From assembly GCA_002471345.1 (NCBI GenBank), contig DKPS01000064.1, forward strand, positions 1,137-65,136: a DNA stretch of 64,000 nucleotides, in the 5' to 3' direction. How positions within the stretch are numbered: the first letter of the stretch is position 1; each line of letters opens with the position of its first letter. Source of the DNA: Saprospiraceae bacterium UBA7328. Its GTDB lineage: Bacteria > Bacteroidota > Bacteroidia > Chitinophagales > Saprospiraceae. The notes beneath the pieces are model-generated. The model was not told the DNA's origin and did no database searches. It saw nothing but the letters and a program-made list of their open reading frames with translations. Positions 16,852-25,802 of this stretch are shown here, piece after piece. Both the position numbers and the translations under genes were made by a program.

Positions 16852-18807
16852 TTATCTCAATAATTCTGAATAAGATGCTTCTCCTTGATATCCCAATTGC
16901 CTTGCATTTTGCATATCAGTTCTCGCATTATTAATATTACCCAGGTCATAATAAGCTTTGGATCGTTCGTAATAATAGATCCCTTTATTCGCATTATACT
17001 GAATGGCTTTATTAAAATCACCAAGAGATTCTGATGGTCTTCTCAAAATTCTCTTTAATCTTCCTGATTCATACCAAATGTCTGATTGATATGGATTAAA
17101 TCGGAGATAAACTTGGATATCACTTAAAGCATCCGCTGCCCTATTTAGTTGCTGATACATAATTGACCGATTGAGGTACGCGACAGCATGATCAGGATTT
17201 GTTGTTATAGCATTGGAGAAATATCTAAGTGCATTTGTTTGGTCACCCATCTTGGCATGTATAGCTCCAAGGTTTGTCATATACTCCGCATTATGAGGTT
17301 CTATACTTAATGCTTTTTTATAGTCACTTTGTGCCAATGGCCAATCTCTTCTATTAGACGAGTTAAAATAGAGTTTGCCTCTACTATTATATGCTCCAGA
17401 CTTCTCAGGAGCTAATCTGATTACCTCAGAATAATCATTTAATGCCTTCGGAATTTCACCTTGGTCTCTATAAAAATTTGCTCGATTATTCCATGCGACT
17501 GTAATATTTCTATGATATTTCAAGACGTGACTCCAAAGAGTATCAGAGTCTTTCCAGATTTTGTTTTGTTGAAATGAAAGGAAAGAATAACCCAGTATTA
17601 TTGCAGCCCCAAAACCCAAAAATATGTTTCTATATTTTGGGAATTTTATTGAGACTTGGTCAAAATAGTAGGCAGTAATAAAGAACAAACCTATGAAAGC
17701 AATATATGTGAAACGATCAGCGAGAAAACCCTGGCCGGCACCGAGTATTTGCAATAGAAAGAAAATATTAAATGTAAAAAAGGCCAATCCAAATACAACT
17801 GCTTTATATCTTTTTTTCCAAGCATAATAAAAGCCATAAAAATATACTGGTACTAGGGCCATAGATGCGTACATATACCAAGGCATTGTCTCAGGGTATG
17901 GATATAATGGTAATGTTTCATAGGGAACTATGCTTTTTACCAAGTAGATCAAATAGGAGTAACTACCAATGAAAAATCTCTGAAAGAGTGAATATGTGGC
18001 ATTTGATTCTAAGGATCCTTGATCTTTTAGAACTAATATTCCTATAATCCCAATTGCTAAGGACATCGCGAAGTATGGAATCTTTTCGATTATCAAACTC
18101 CAACCTATCTTTCTATTTCTCCAATAGTCTATAGCTAGCATACTCAATGGTAAAGTCACAGCCTGAATTTTGGAAATTAGAGAAAGAGAGAATAATACAA
18201 ATACCCAGATCAGATATTTCTTTTGTTTTTTACTTTGGTGATACTTCACATAATTAATGAGGGCTCCCAGATAAAATGCCCCAAATAAGACATCTTTTCT
18301 TTCCGTAATCCATGCTACAGACTCAACTCTAAGAGGATGAACGGCGAATAACAATGTGATTCCTAAAGCTGCAAGATTACTCAGTTTAAGCAATTTCATG
18401 AGCCGAAATAGAAGTAAAGCACATAGGATATGCAGAAGAATATTATTTAAATGCCAAGGCATTGGATTTTCAAATCCAAAAAATAGTTTTTCAAAAGCAA
18501 AAGTGGCTATGGGTAATGGGTTATAGTTTCCAATTACACCAGATGAGAAAATTTTACCGAGCTGTGTACCGATGTTCTCAGCCCGAACGTCCATGACATT
18601 CTTATTTTCAAAGAAGTTGCGATCATCATCCCAATTGACAAAACCATTTTCCAAACTTGGTGAGAATACAGTAAAGGTTAATAGAGCAATAGGTAAAAGA
18701 AATTTCCAGTTAGAAAAGTCTCTCCAAAACTTAAACTGAAAAGAGTTGCTAACTAACTTTTTAGACTTTTTTTTGGTTTTTCCTTTGATTTTACGCTTTG
18801 TACTCAT
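16852..18807 (-). CDS. TMTC-like polytopic membrane protein with C-terminal TPR repeats
   Basis: This 651-residue protein has a basic N-terminus, about ten transmembrane segments (roughly 35-405) and a tetratricopeptide domain (about 425-645). GFVNWDDDRNF just after the first segment is the acidic luminal loop of GT-C-like TMTC proteins, and AVHPLRVESVAWITERKDVL is their second hallmark. Eukaryotic TMTCs are O-mannosyltransferases; bacterial relatives are uncharacterised, so glycosyl transfer is only a family-based inference. The TPRs would lie on the periplasmic side. It sits 38 nt after hemD and 12 nt before recN, with no obvious functional tie to either. Confidence 0.85.
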   Translation of the reverse strand: MSTKRKIKGKTKKKSKKLVSNSFQFKFWRDFSNWKFLLPIALLTFTVFSPSLENGFVNWDDDRNFFENKNVMDVRAENIGTQLGKIFSSGVIGNYNPLPIATFAFEKLFFGFENPMPWHLNNILLHILCALLLFRLMKLLKLSNLAALGITLLFAVHPLRVESVAWITERKDVLFGAFYLGALINYVKYHQSKKQKKYLIWVFVLFSLSLISKIQAVTLPLSMLAIDYWRNRKIGWSLIIEKIPYFAMSLAIGIIGILVLKDQGSLESNATYSLFQRFFIGSYSYLIYLVKSIVPYETLPLYPYPETMPWYMYASMALVPVYFYGFYYAWKKRYKAVVFGLAFFTFNIFFLLQILGAGQGFLADRFTYIAFIGLFFITAYYFDQVSIKFPKYRNIFLGFGAAIILGYSFLSFQQNKIWKDSDTLWSHVLKYHRNITVAWNNRANFYRDQGEIPKALNDYSEVIRLAPEKSGAYNSRGKLYFNSSNRRDWPLAQSDYKKALSIEPHNAEYMTNLGAIHAKMGDQTNALRYFSNAITTNPDHAVAYLNRSIMYQQLNRAADALSDIQVYLRFNPYQSDIWYESGRLKRILRRPSESLGDFNKAIQYNANKGIYYYERSKAYYDLGNINNARTDMQNARQLGYQGEASYSELLR

Positions 18808-18845
18808 GATATAAGGACTGTGCTCACAAAGTTATCCAATTCTTA

Positions 18846-19514
18846 TTACAATTTATTTAAATATGATTGCAATGCTACAGCCATTGATGATTCTGTTGGA
18901 TTATCAGCAATTTGATTATTCTTGATTCCACAATCACAAAGACTTTTAAAAGTGGTTTTCCCTATTGCTATATTCAAATGATTTCTATGAGGGTAATTTT
19001 TAAAATAAGTTTGGACAGCCATTGGGCTAGTAAATACAGCAACATTAGGATTATTAATGTCAATATTAGTTTTTGGCTTATTGTCATAAACTATAACTTC
19101 AAGAAATTGATCAATTTTAATCGACTTTTGAATACTTCTCAAAGAATTCTTACCTACTACGAATAGGCACATATCATTATTTAATACTTTCCTAAATTTT
19201 ATTGCAACATCATTTCTCTCCCCAGAACCAATGAAATCAACTTCCCTATTTGTTCTTTCGAAGAAAAAGTGAGCTGTACCGGGCCCAAATGTTCCAATTT
19301 TTTTGTTATTATGACTTCCTCCTTGATCCAAAAAATACCTTACTCCAGTCTTGGAATAAAAAAACACCCATTCAGATTTTAAATCTGTAAATGATATGGG
19401 TGAAAAGTGTAAAAGAGATTGATCTTCTATTGAAATTCCTCTTGGATGCAACAGATTATGGAATGGGCTGTTTGTTGCTAAATTCCTAGATATGAATATA
19501 TTAATCTTCGTCAT
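18846..19514 (-). CDS. hemD: Uroporphyrinogen-III synthase (HemD-like)
   Basis: HemD closes and isomerises hydroxymethylbilane to uroporphyrinogen III. The family is very divergent; here I see the expected two-lobed layout, with FISRNLATNSPF at the start, WVFFYSKTGVRYFLD in the first domain, FGPGTAHFF (a GxxTA-like element), and VAVFTSPMAVQTYF plus IAIGKTTFKSL in the second. The ATG at 19514 gives about 222 residues. A longer in-frame start at 19556 adds no recognisable sequence. The gene overlaps the preceding exonuclease-like gene by 14 nt, in the hemC operon. Call rests on context as well as sequence. Confidence 0.82.
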   Translation of the reverse strand: MTKINIFISRNLATNSPFHNLLHPRGISIEDQSLLHFSPISFTDLKSEWVFFYSKTGVRYFLDQGGSHNNKKIGTFGPGTAHFFFERTNREVDFIGSGERNDVAIKFRKVLNNDMCLFVVGKNSLRSIQKSIKIDQFLEVIVYDNKPKTNIDINNPNVAVFTSPMAVQTYFKNYPHRNHLNIAIGKTTFKSLCDCGIKNNQIADNPTESSMAVALQSYLNKL

Positions 19515-20103
19515 CAAAGAAGATGTCTTCAAATGCTCCAGCCTTTTTAAGTGCAATAAAACACCTAGAGGCAGCTATGACATCTGCTCTTGCATTACCG
19601 GCTGGAGTAAATCCTTGATTAAAAATAATAGAGTGCATTTCTTGAAGAGAAGGCCATTTATAACCACCTCCTCTTTTATTCTTCAGTTTACAATAGTAAG
19701 TAGCTTCATGCATTAGGCAATAAGACTCAATATGTCCTAAAAAGTTATTCATGGAAGACCTATAGCACTCAGCACCTAAAATCGAACCATTCAATTTTAG
19801 ATTATGAGCAAATACATATTTTGCATTCTCACTTGATTTTTTTAGCTTATTCAAGACCTCCTCAAGATCATTCCCATTCTTATCAAACTGATCCAACTCC
19901 ACATGAATATTATTAGCTAATTCTTCAGTGAGAGTAAAACCTTGTGGTGAAATAAGGTAGTTGTGATCTTCAATTGGCTTCAAGTCCTCGCCTAATAAGA
20001 TCCAACTCAAATGCATCAACCTCGGCCAATTTGAAGCATCAGAAATATCAGCTTTGAATGTTAAGGGCTTTCCTGCAGATGCAGTGTCATATATTAAGTA
20101 CAT
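19501..20103 (-). CDS. DEDDh exonuclease-fold protein with degenerate active site
   Basis: This 200-residue protein follows the DnaQ-like 3'-5' exonuclease pattern found in Bacteroidota: MYLIYDTA at the N-terminus, NWPRLMHLSWILLGED, AHNLKLNGSILGAE, YKWPSLQEMH and GNARADVIAASRCF. The catalytic set is badly altered. The first motif DxE reads D6-T-A8 (Glu lost). The second, AHNxxFD, reads AHNLKLN with N105 in place of Asp. The third, HxxxxD, reads G169...D174 (His lost, Asp kept). It therefore keeps the fold but probably not nuclease activity. It lies 9 nt after hemC and overlaps hemD. Any role in haem synthesis is unknown; nucleic-acid binding is possible. Confidence 0.82.
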   Translation of the reverse strand: MYLIYDTASAGKPLTFKADISDASNWPRLMHLSWILLGEDLKPIEDHNYLISPQGFTLTEELANNIHVELDQFDKNGNDLEEVLNKLKKSSENAKYVFAHNLKLNGSILGAECYRSSMNNFLGHIESYCLMHEATYYCKLKNKRGGGYKWPSLQEMHSIIFNQGFTPAGNARADVIAASRCFIALKKAGAFEDIFFDDED

Positions 20104-20112
20104 GTTGCTAAT

Positions 20113-21021
20113 TTATATCTTCTCCTTTAACTTCTCCACTACTCTTTCAGCAAGGTTTGATGCAGTATTTTGAGAGAGCTTCACTTTTGATAATTTGCCG
20201 TCTAGATGTGCCGTAAATGCTGCAAAACAATGATAGTTGCCAATTGCATCTTTATTACAGTAAGCACCTAAAGGAAGCTGGCAACCTCCATCCATGATGT
20301 TAAGAATTTTTCTTTCCACTTTCACAGTGGACAGTGTTTCCATGCAATTAATAGATTTTAATAATCTTCTCATATCTAAATCTTCTTCTCTGCATTGATA
20401 TGCAAGGACACCCTGTGCTGGTGCTGAAGGAAATTCTTCGGGATTCAACTCTATTACTTTGTGTTCAGAAAGATCAATTTTTAGCCTTTCAATTCCAGCA
20501 GCAGCAAGAATTATGGCATCGAGTTCATCATCATCCACTAATTTTTGAACTCTTGTAGGTACATTCCCTCTTATGTCCTTAAAGAGAATGTCTTTTTGAA
20601 AATTTTTGAGTAAAACCTTTCTTCGGATAGAAGAAGTTCCTATAGTACCACCTTCTTTGATTTTTAATGGATTAGATATTACTATTCTCTCCTTCTTAAT
20701 AATTAATATATCCGCAGGATTGGCCCTTTCAGATATTCCACCAATAACTAGCCCTTGAGGCAGTGTGGTTGGTAAATCTTTCATTGAATGGATAGCTACA
20801 TCAATCTGATTTGCTAATAGAGCATCTTCAATTTCTTTTGTGAAAAAACCTTTGCCCTCTAACTTGTCAAAGCCAATATTTTGAATGAGATCACCTTTGG
20901 TTTTGATGATTTTTAATTCATTTTGGATTCCTCTTTTATCAAGAAGTGATTGGAAAAAATGAGCTTGCCATAATGCCAGTTTACTTCCTCGGGATCCAAT
21001 TCTTACTTTGTTGTCTTGCAT
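20113..21021 (-). CDS. hemC: Hydroxymethylbilane synthase (porphobilinogen deaminase)
   Basis: HemC condenses four porphobilinogen molecules into hydroxymethylbilane, the substrate of HemD encoded just downstream. The 302-residue protein has RIGSRGSKLALWQA at 7-20, the active-site HSMKDLPT with D82, GTSSIRRK at 128-135 that binds the cofactor chain, and the dipyrromethane-attachment cysteine C247 in MDGGCQLPLGAY. All catalytic parts are present and the length is normal. It heads the haem pair, with an exonuclease-like gene inserted before hemD. Confidence 0.97.
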   Translation of the reverse strand: MQDNKVRIGSRGSKLALWQAHFFQSLLDKRGIQNELKIIKTKGDLIQNIGFDKLEGKGFFTKEIEDALLANQIDVAIHSMKDLPTTLPQGLVIGGISERANPADILIIKKERIVISNPLKIKEGGTIGTSSIRRKVLLKNFQKDILFKDIRGNVPTRVQKLVDDDELDAIILAAAGIERLKIDLSEHKVIELNPEEFPSAPAQGVLAYQCREEDLDMRRLLKSINCMETLSTVKVERKILNIMDGGCQLPLGAYCNKDAIGNYHCFAAFTAHLDGKLSKVKLSQNTASNLAERVVEKLKEKI

Positions 21022-21087
21022 TGCTGCAAAAGTCAGATATATTAGGTTATGATAAAACTCTTAGCACGACTTTTTTGAAATGAAGAG

Positions 21088-22371
21088 TCATCCATTAAAT
21101 AAATCCATCATAGTTTGCGTATTTACCTTGATTGCTGTTGTCAATGATTTTTCAATCTCAGGGAAATAGAAAGGGCTATGCAACCCTGGCAGATCTCCCG
21201 TTTTCATTCTTTCATCGGGCACAGTGCCTAACCAGTATAGTACTGTAGGAACTTTGTGTTCTGTAGATCCATAGCGGCTAAAGTCTTCACCTACCATTTG
21301 TGGCTCAGCATCTATTATATTAGCTGTACCTATTGCTTCGTTTGCAGACTTTTGCAAAGCAGCAGTGAGAATAGGGTCGTTATAATTTGCAGGTGTTGAT
21401 GAATCATCGAAAATTACTTCTGGCATTTTTTCTTGTGGGAGGCCAGCAGCTATCGCGACTCCATTTGCAATTTCTTGGATTCTCTTGTGGATCATTAATC
21501 TTACTTCTTCCTCATATGTTCTAATTGTAAGTTGTAAATGAGCTTGATCTGGGATGATATTATGCTTATGACCACTTCTAAAAGATCCAACAGTTATCAC
21601 GGCAGAAGAGGTAGGTTTAAGGTTTCTACTCACAATAGTCTGAAGATCCATGACTATCATGCTAGCTACTACTACAGGATCAATGGTCATATGAGGAGCT
21701 GCACCATGACCTCCAAAGCCATGAACAATAATATCGCAACTCTCAGTATTTGCCATGCTAAATCCTGCTCTAACTCCCAGTTGCCCTGCAGGAATTGTAG
21801 GGCTGCAGTGTAGTCCAATGCCATAATTGGGTACTCCAAATTTTTCATATAACCCTGCTTTTAACATCAGATTCGACCCTCTACCAATTTCCTCAGCAGG
21901 TTGACCTATCATCATTAATGTTCCATTCCATTTATCTTTCATTTTGACCATTGCACGTGCAGTGCCGATCATAGAGGTCATATGCATGTCATGTCCACAG
22001 CTATGCATTGTGCCCGCCTTGTCACCATTGTAGTTGATAAACTTTGTGCTTGCATAATCCAAATCGGTCTTTTCTTCCATAGGTAATGCATCCATATCAG
22101 TTCGATACAGTATCATAGGTCCGTCACCATTTTTATATATTCCTACGACTCCATGCCCACCAAAGTTTTGGGTTACTTCAAAACCTATTTTTTTAAGCTC
22201 GGCTCCTAAAGCAAGGGCAGTTTCCTTTTCTTCAAGGGAAATTTCAGGATTTTGATGTCTTTCTTTATAAAAATCTACTAAATAAGACAGGTCATCCGCA
22301 ATAAGATCCTCAATTGGTTTCGAGTTATTTGAGAAAAGTAAAAAGGCTATTGGAAGAATTAGAAGTTTCAT
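21088..22371 (-). CDS. M20 family metallo-amidohydrolase, exported
   Basis: This 427-residue zinc hydrolase belongs to the M20 amidohydrolase group (hippurate hydrolase / N-acyl amino acid hydrolase-like). A hydrophobic N-terminus suggests export. The metal site is visible as SCGHDMHM (H127, D128, H130), the acidic AEEIGRGS after GQPAEE carries the general-base Glu, and MVGEDFSRY near the C-terminus is the last conserved element. The dimerisation domain starts around GFGGHGAAPHM. The natural substrate is not known. It is 66 nt upstream of hemC in the same direction. Confidence 0.9.
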   Translation of the reverse strand: MKLLILPIAFLLFSNNSKPIEDLIADDLSYLVDFYKERHQNPEISLEEKETALALGAELKKIGFEVTQNFGGHGVVGIYKNGDGPMILYRTDMDALPMEEKTDLDYASTKFINYNGDKAGTMHSCGHDMHMTSMIGTARAMVKMKDKWNGTLMMIGQPAEEIGRGSNLMLKAGLYEKFGVPNYGIGLHCSPTIPAGQLGVRAGFSMANTESCDIIVHGFGGHGAAPHMTIDPVVVASMIVMDLQTIVSRNLKPTSSAVITVGSFRSGHKHNIIPDQAHLQLTIRTYEEEVRLMIHKRIQEIANGVAIAAGLPQEKMPEVIFDDSSTPANYNDPILTAALQKSANEAIGTANIIDAEPQMVGEDFSRYGSTEHKVPTVLYWLGTVPDERMKTGDLPGLHSPFYFPEIEKSLTTAIKVNTQTMMDLFNG

Positions 22372-22551
22372 ATGCTAATTTTTGAAAGCGCAATTTAGAC
22401 AAATTAGTTCAATGGATATTAAGGCATTTACTGAAGTCCTGTGGAGGTCATAAAGCTTCAACCTCCTGTTTTGTGCATTCATTTATGACAAAATAAAGTT
22501 TGTTAGCTAAAACCATGATTACTTGTATCTTTCGTTCATATAATAATTCAT

Positions 22552-23517
22552 ATGAAAAGAAGATCATTCATCACTAAAACTGCTGTAATTGGTTCAGCCA
22601 TAGGAATCGCCAATAGTTGTAAAGCAGAACAAGTCAATACAAATAAATCTATTGAGCCAACAGTAATTTCGACATGGGATTTTGGTGAAAGAGCAAATGT
22701 AGAAGCTTGGAAAGTTATAAATAATGGAGGAAGTTCACTTGACGCAGTAGAACAAGGTGTGAGACTTATTGAAGGTGATCCAGAAGAACAAACTGTGGGA
22801 ATAGGTGGTTTCCCAGATAGAGATGGTCATGTTACTTTAGATGCATGCATTATGGATCATGACAGCCAGTGTGGATCTGTTTGTTTTTTAAAAGATTTTG
22901 TTCATCCTATATCTGTGGCCAGAAAAGTAATGGAAGAAACTCCCCACATCATGCTAGTCGGTGATGGAGCCAAGAAGTTTGCTTTAGAACAAGGGTTTGG
23001 CACCGAAAACCTATTGACAGAAAAGTCTAAAAAGGATTGGGAAAATTGGCTGGCTACCTCCGAATATCAACCTCAAATTAACATAGAGAATCACGATACT
23101 ATAAGCATGCTGGCCATTGACAAAGATGGAAAAATGGCTGGAGCTTGTACCACTAGTGGAGCAGCTTGGAAGATGCACGGCAGAGTGGGGGATTCTCCTC
23201 TGATTGGAGCAGGACTTTTCCTTGATGGTGATGTGGGAGGAGCATGTGCAACAGGATTAGGCGAAGCTGTAATCAGAACTGCAGGAAGTGCCATGGTGGT
23301 AGAAGCTATGCGTCATGGAGTGAGTCCAATGGAAGCATGCCGACAAATAGTCGATAGAATCAGGGACAAACATACTTCTGTTAAAGATTTACAAGTTGGG
23401 TTTTTAGCTATGGACAAATATGGTAACTATGGTGGATATTCTATCCACAAGGGTTTTACTTATGCTGTTCATACTAAAAATGGTAACATCTTATCTTCTG
23501 CCGATTCAATGTTTTAG
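22552..23517 (+). CDS. Exported isoaspartyl peptidase / glycosylasparaginase-type Ntn hydrolase
   Basis: This 321-residue protein is an N-terminal-nucleophile hydrolase that matures by self-cleavage. The nucleophile is T183 in NHDTISML, which becomes the new N-terminus of the beta chain. AVEQGVRLIEGDPEEQTVG, GGFPDRDG and ACTTSGAAWKMHGRVGDSPLIGAG match glycosylasparaginase. The N-terminus has a Tat motif RRSFI and a lipobox-like NSC at 21-23, so it is exported and perhaps lipidated. Activity may be on GlcNAc-Asn or on isoaspartyl peptides. The gene stands alone in the plus direction before msrB. Confidence 0.9.
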   Translation: MKRRSFITKTAVIGSAIGIANSCKAEQVNTNKSIEPTVISTWDFGERANVEAWKVINNGGSSLDAVEQGVRLIEGDPEEQTVGIGGFPDRDGHVTLDACIMDHDSQCGSVCFLKDFVHPISVARKVMEETPHIMLVGDGAKKFALEQGFGTENLLTEKSKKDWENWLATSEYQPQINIENHDTISMLAIDKDGKMAGACTTSGAAWKMHGRVGDSPLIGAGLFLDGDVGGACATGLGEAVIRTAGSAMVVEAMRHGVSPMEACRQIVDRIRDKHTSVKDLQVGFLAMDKYGNYGGYSIHKGFTYAVHTKNGNILSSADSMF

Positions 23518-23594
23518 ATTGGCTCTATAGACAAAAACAAAATTTGAAATAAGGTGTTAATAATCAAATATTTAACCACTAGACAATTGTGAAT

Positions 23595-24095
23595 ATGAAA
23601 TTTATTTCTCTAATTTTTACTGTAGTTATTCTCTCTTGTAATACCCAGGCTCAAAAAAGCATGGAAGGTGATAAGAAAGAATCTTCAATAGAAAAAATAA
23701 CAAAAAGTAAAAAAGAGTGGAAAGCTCAATTATCCGATTTAGAGTATCATGTGCTTAGAGAAAAAGGCACTGAAAGATCTTTTACAGGAGATTTATGGGA
23801 CAACAAAAAAGAAGGATTATATACATGTGCAGCATGCTCATTACCACTGTTTGAATCTGACACGAAATTTGTTTCGGGTACTGGGTGGCCATCTTTTCAT
23901 AGTCCTATTAAAGATGAGAATATAGCAGAAGATGTGGATTATAAGGTGGGGTATAAAAGAGTAGAGGTTTTATGCGCTAGATGTAATGGTCATTTAGGAC
24001 ATGTGTTTCCAGATGGCCCTGAACCTACAGGGTTGAGATATTGCATTAATTCGGTTTCATTGAATTTTGAAAATTCTTCGGACATAAAAGAATAA
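23595..24095 (+). CDS. msrB: Peptide-methionine (R)-S-oxide reductase, exported lipoprotein
   Basis: MsrB reduces methionine-R-sulfoxide in proteins. The N-terminal signal has a lipobox-like VILSC, placing the enzyme in the periplasm. Zinc is held by two CxxC pairs (CAACSLPL and [10 protein letters not shown]), [11 protein letters not shown] is the substrate loop and the catalytic cysteine is in RYCINSVSL. No resolving cysteine is seen in the usual N-terminal place, so reduction may rely directly on thioredoxin. I use ATG 23595; a GTG at 23589 adds two residues. The stop codon directly adjoins the terminator of the convergent gene. Confidence 0.95.
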   Translation: MKFISLIFTVVILSCNTQAQKSMEGDKKESSIEKITKSKKEWKAQLSDLEYHVLREKGTERSFTGDLWDNKKEGLYTCAACSLPLFESDTKFVSGTGWPSFHSPIKDENIAEDVDYKVGYKRVEVLCARCNGHLGHVFPDGPEPTGLRYCINSVSLNFENSSDIKE

Positions 24096-24125
24096 AAAAA
24101 GCCTCTCCAGGAAAACTGAAGAGGC
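24094..24125 (-). terminator. Intrinsic terminator of copy 1
   Basis: On the minus strand a GC-rich hairpin (GCCTCT / AGAGGC outer stem, CTG / CAG inner stem, one C-A mismatch, loop of about five) is followed by seven T. It ends transcription of the first small-protein gene. The T-tract runs into the stop codon of the convergent msrB. Confidence 0.85.
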
Positions 24126-24150
24126 CTCGAAAAGAATTTATCTATTCTTC

Positions 24151-24486
24151 TTATTTTGATTCGAAAGTGACTGGAACCACATATACCTCGAAAGGCTTTA
24201 GTTCTTTACCTTCCAACCTGTCGTAGTTTAATGCGTCCTTGATAGTGTTATCAAGTTTCTTGTTGTCTGTGCTCAAAACAATGATTTCTTGTCTCTCATT
24301 GATCATAAATCTGATCTTTAAGGTTTCACCATTGAGTTGAGTATAGTCCAAATCTACTTTCGAGAGTTCAGATTTAATTTTTCTAGCTAAATCCTTAGAA
24401 GGTGTTAAATCTGCATTGTTAGCAAATGCACTTCCTGCGATAGCAAATAAGAAAAGACTGAATAAGAAAAATGCTTTGAATTTCAT
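24151..24486 (-). CDS. Small secreted protein, tandem copy 1
   Basis: This 111-residue protein has a clear Sec signal peptide, probably cut after AGSAFA (residue 22), leaving about 88 residues. The mature part reads LKIRFMINERQEIIVLSTDN and DALNYDRLEGKELKPFEVYVVPVTFESK. This is an alpha/beta pattern that resembles small exported Bacteroidota proteins and, loosely, the TonB C-terminal fold; I do not assign a function. There are no cysteines or obvious catalytic residues. It differs from copies 2 and 3 at seven positions each (for example F9, R35, K43, G93). It has its own promoter-like element and terminator. Confidence 0.85.
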   Translation of the reverse strand: MKFKAFFLFSLFLFAIAGSAFANNADLTPSKDLARKIKSELSKVDLDYTQLNGETLKIRFMINERQEIIVLSTDNKKLDNTIKDALNYDRLEGKELKPFEVYVVPVTFESK

Positions 24487-24560
24487 GTTGACATTTTTAA
24501 AAGTTTAAAAAATATTGTGTTGTGAAAGCTTCAGGTTGTGACTAAAGCTTGTTGTAAATA

Positions 24561-24586
24561 AAACGTGAATAAATCTCTGATGTTAC
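24561..24586 (-). promoter_or_regulatory. ECF-sigma-like promoter of copy 1
   Basis: On the minus strand GTAAC (24586-24582) and CGTTT (24565-24561) are separated by exactly 16 nt. The AAC-type -35 and CGT-type -10 with this spacing are usual for ECF sigma factors. The same pair and spacing recur upstream of both other copies while the spacer bases vary. The leader to the ATG is about 75 nt. Confidence 0.6.
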
Positions 24587-24600
24587 ACTGTTTCGATGAG

Positions 24601-25015
24601 TCCAAGTAAATTTTGGATTAAATGAATCTATATAGTGGACTAATGAAATCAAAAGATCTAAAGTTTATAATATTTGGCTCAGTATTGTTTGACAATCATC
24701 CAATTATCCGTAGAGTAAATTCCATTGTCCATTTCGGTTTTGTCAAATTGAAATCTAATTGATCTGCATTTTTATTACACTTCAGATTATGTTCCTCTGG
24801 CAATAAAGTGTTGATTATTAATGTTTTATATTCAAAATATAAGTCCGTTGAAATGATTTTTAGAAATTATTCTAAACCTTTTTCTTAATGAAAAAGGAGA
24901 AAAGGAGAATGGCCTCGAAAAGGAAAAGTATGACAATAGCCTTTATTGCCTCAAATGAAGTATTTACTAGAGGAGTTAGGATTAGGTTTTTACGCGTATA
25001 ATTAGGAAAGGTATA
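24601..25015. other. Spacer between copies 1 and 2
   Basis: This AT-rich stretch has no ORF with coding character. Its first 50 bases are similar to the sequence upstream of the other copies (for example TTTGGATTAAATGAATC beside TTCGATCAAATGAATC), so the repeated unit reaches beyond the promoter. The rest is not shared. Confidence 0.5.
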
Positions 25016-25020
25016 TAATA

Positions 25021-25051
25021 AAAAAGCCTCTCCAACATTTGTTGAAGAGGC
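25021..25051 (-). terminator. Intrinsic terminator of copy 2
   Basis: The outer stem GCCTCT / AGAGGC is the same as in copy 1, but the inner stem is CAAC / GTTG instead of CAG / CTG, with the loop ATTT. The paired change on both sides keeps the structure. A run of T follows on the minus strand. Confidence 0.85.
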
Positions 25052-25075
25052 CTCGAAAAGAATTTATCTATTCTT

Positions 25076-25411
25076 CTATTTTGACTCAAAAGTGACTGGA
25101 ACCACATATACCTCAAAAGGCTTTAATTCCTTGCTTTCTAACCTGTCGTAATTCAGCGCATCCTTGATAGTATTATCAAGTTTCTTGTTGTCTGTACTCA
25201 GAACGATGATCTCTTGTCTCTCATTGATCATAAATCTGATCTTTAAGGTTTCACCATTAAGTTGAGTATAGTCCAAATCTACTCTCGAGAGTTCTGTTTG
25301 GATTTTTTTAGCTAAATCTTTAGAAGGCGTTAAATCTGCATTGTTAGCAAATGCACTTCCTGCAATGGCGAATAAGAAAAGACTGGATAAGAAAAATGCT
25401 TTAAAATTCAT
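25076..25411 (-). CDS. Small secreted protein, tandem copy 2
   Basis: This is the second 111-residue copy, with the same signal peptide and the same mature sequence except for a few positions. It differs from copy 3 at T28, Q38, T39 and R65 only. All three copies keep an intact reading frame with mostly conservative changes, which argues that each makes a functional protein. It has its own GTAAC/CGTTT element and hairpin terminator. No function is known. Confidence 0.85.
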   Translation of the reverse strand: MNFKAFFLSSLFLFAIAGSAFANNADLTPSKDLAKKIQTELSRVDLDYTQLNGETLKIRFMINERQEIIVLSTDNKKLDNTIKDALNYDRLESKELKPFEVYVVPVTFESK

Positions 25412-25489
25412 GATGATGTTTTTGAAAATTTAAAAATGTTGTGTTGTGAAAGCTTTTAGTAATTATAAAGTAAAAGCTTGTTGTGAATT

Positions 25490-25515
25490 AAACGTTTATA
25501 ATATTCGGATGTTAC
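25490..25515 (-). promoter_or_regulatory. ECF-sigma-like promoter of copy 2
   Basis: GTAAC (25515-25511) and CGTTT (25494-25490) on the minus strand are again 16 nt apart. The block around the -35 reads GAAACTCTGTAACATC, close to the same place in copy 1 (GAAACAGTGTAACATC). The leader is about 79 nt. Confidence 0.6.
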
Positions 25516-25748
25516 AGAGTTTCGATAAGATTAAGTGCTTATTCGATCAAATGAATCAAAACAATAGACTAGTAGGGTTGTCATATTCGGAATTTGTGAT
25601 AAGTTGTTCGTAAAGAATCCAAAAAATATTCTTTTTCTATTGATATTCTTCCATTTGGGAAGGCATAACTAAATCTCGTTTATAAATTGTGAATTTTCTA
25701 TTTATAAATGTTCATTTAAAATTCATAAAGAATAAGAGCGCTAAACTA

Positions 25749-25778
25749 AAAAGCCCCTTCAGCATTTACTGAAGAGGC
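25749..25778 (-). terminator. Intrinsic terminator of copy 3
   Basis: The stem is GCC-C-CTTCAG / CTGAAG-A-GGC with loop CATTTA, followed by T-rich sequence on the minus strand. The inner stem again differs from the other copies by matched changes, while the C-A mismatch is kept. Confidence 0.8.
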
Positions 25779-25802
25779 CTCGAAAAGAATTTATTTATTC
25801 TT

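Noticed and set aside
19515..19556. Longer start for hemD
   Set aside because: The added 14 residues match nothing in the family; the ATG at 19514 gives the expected N-terminus.
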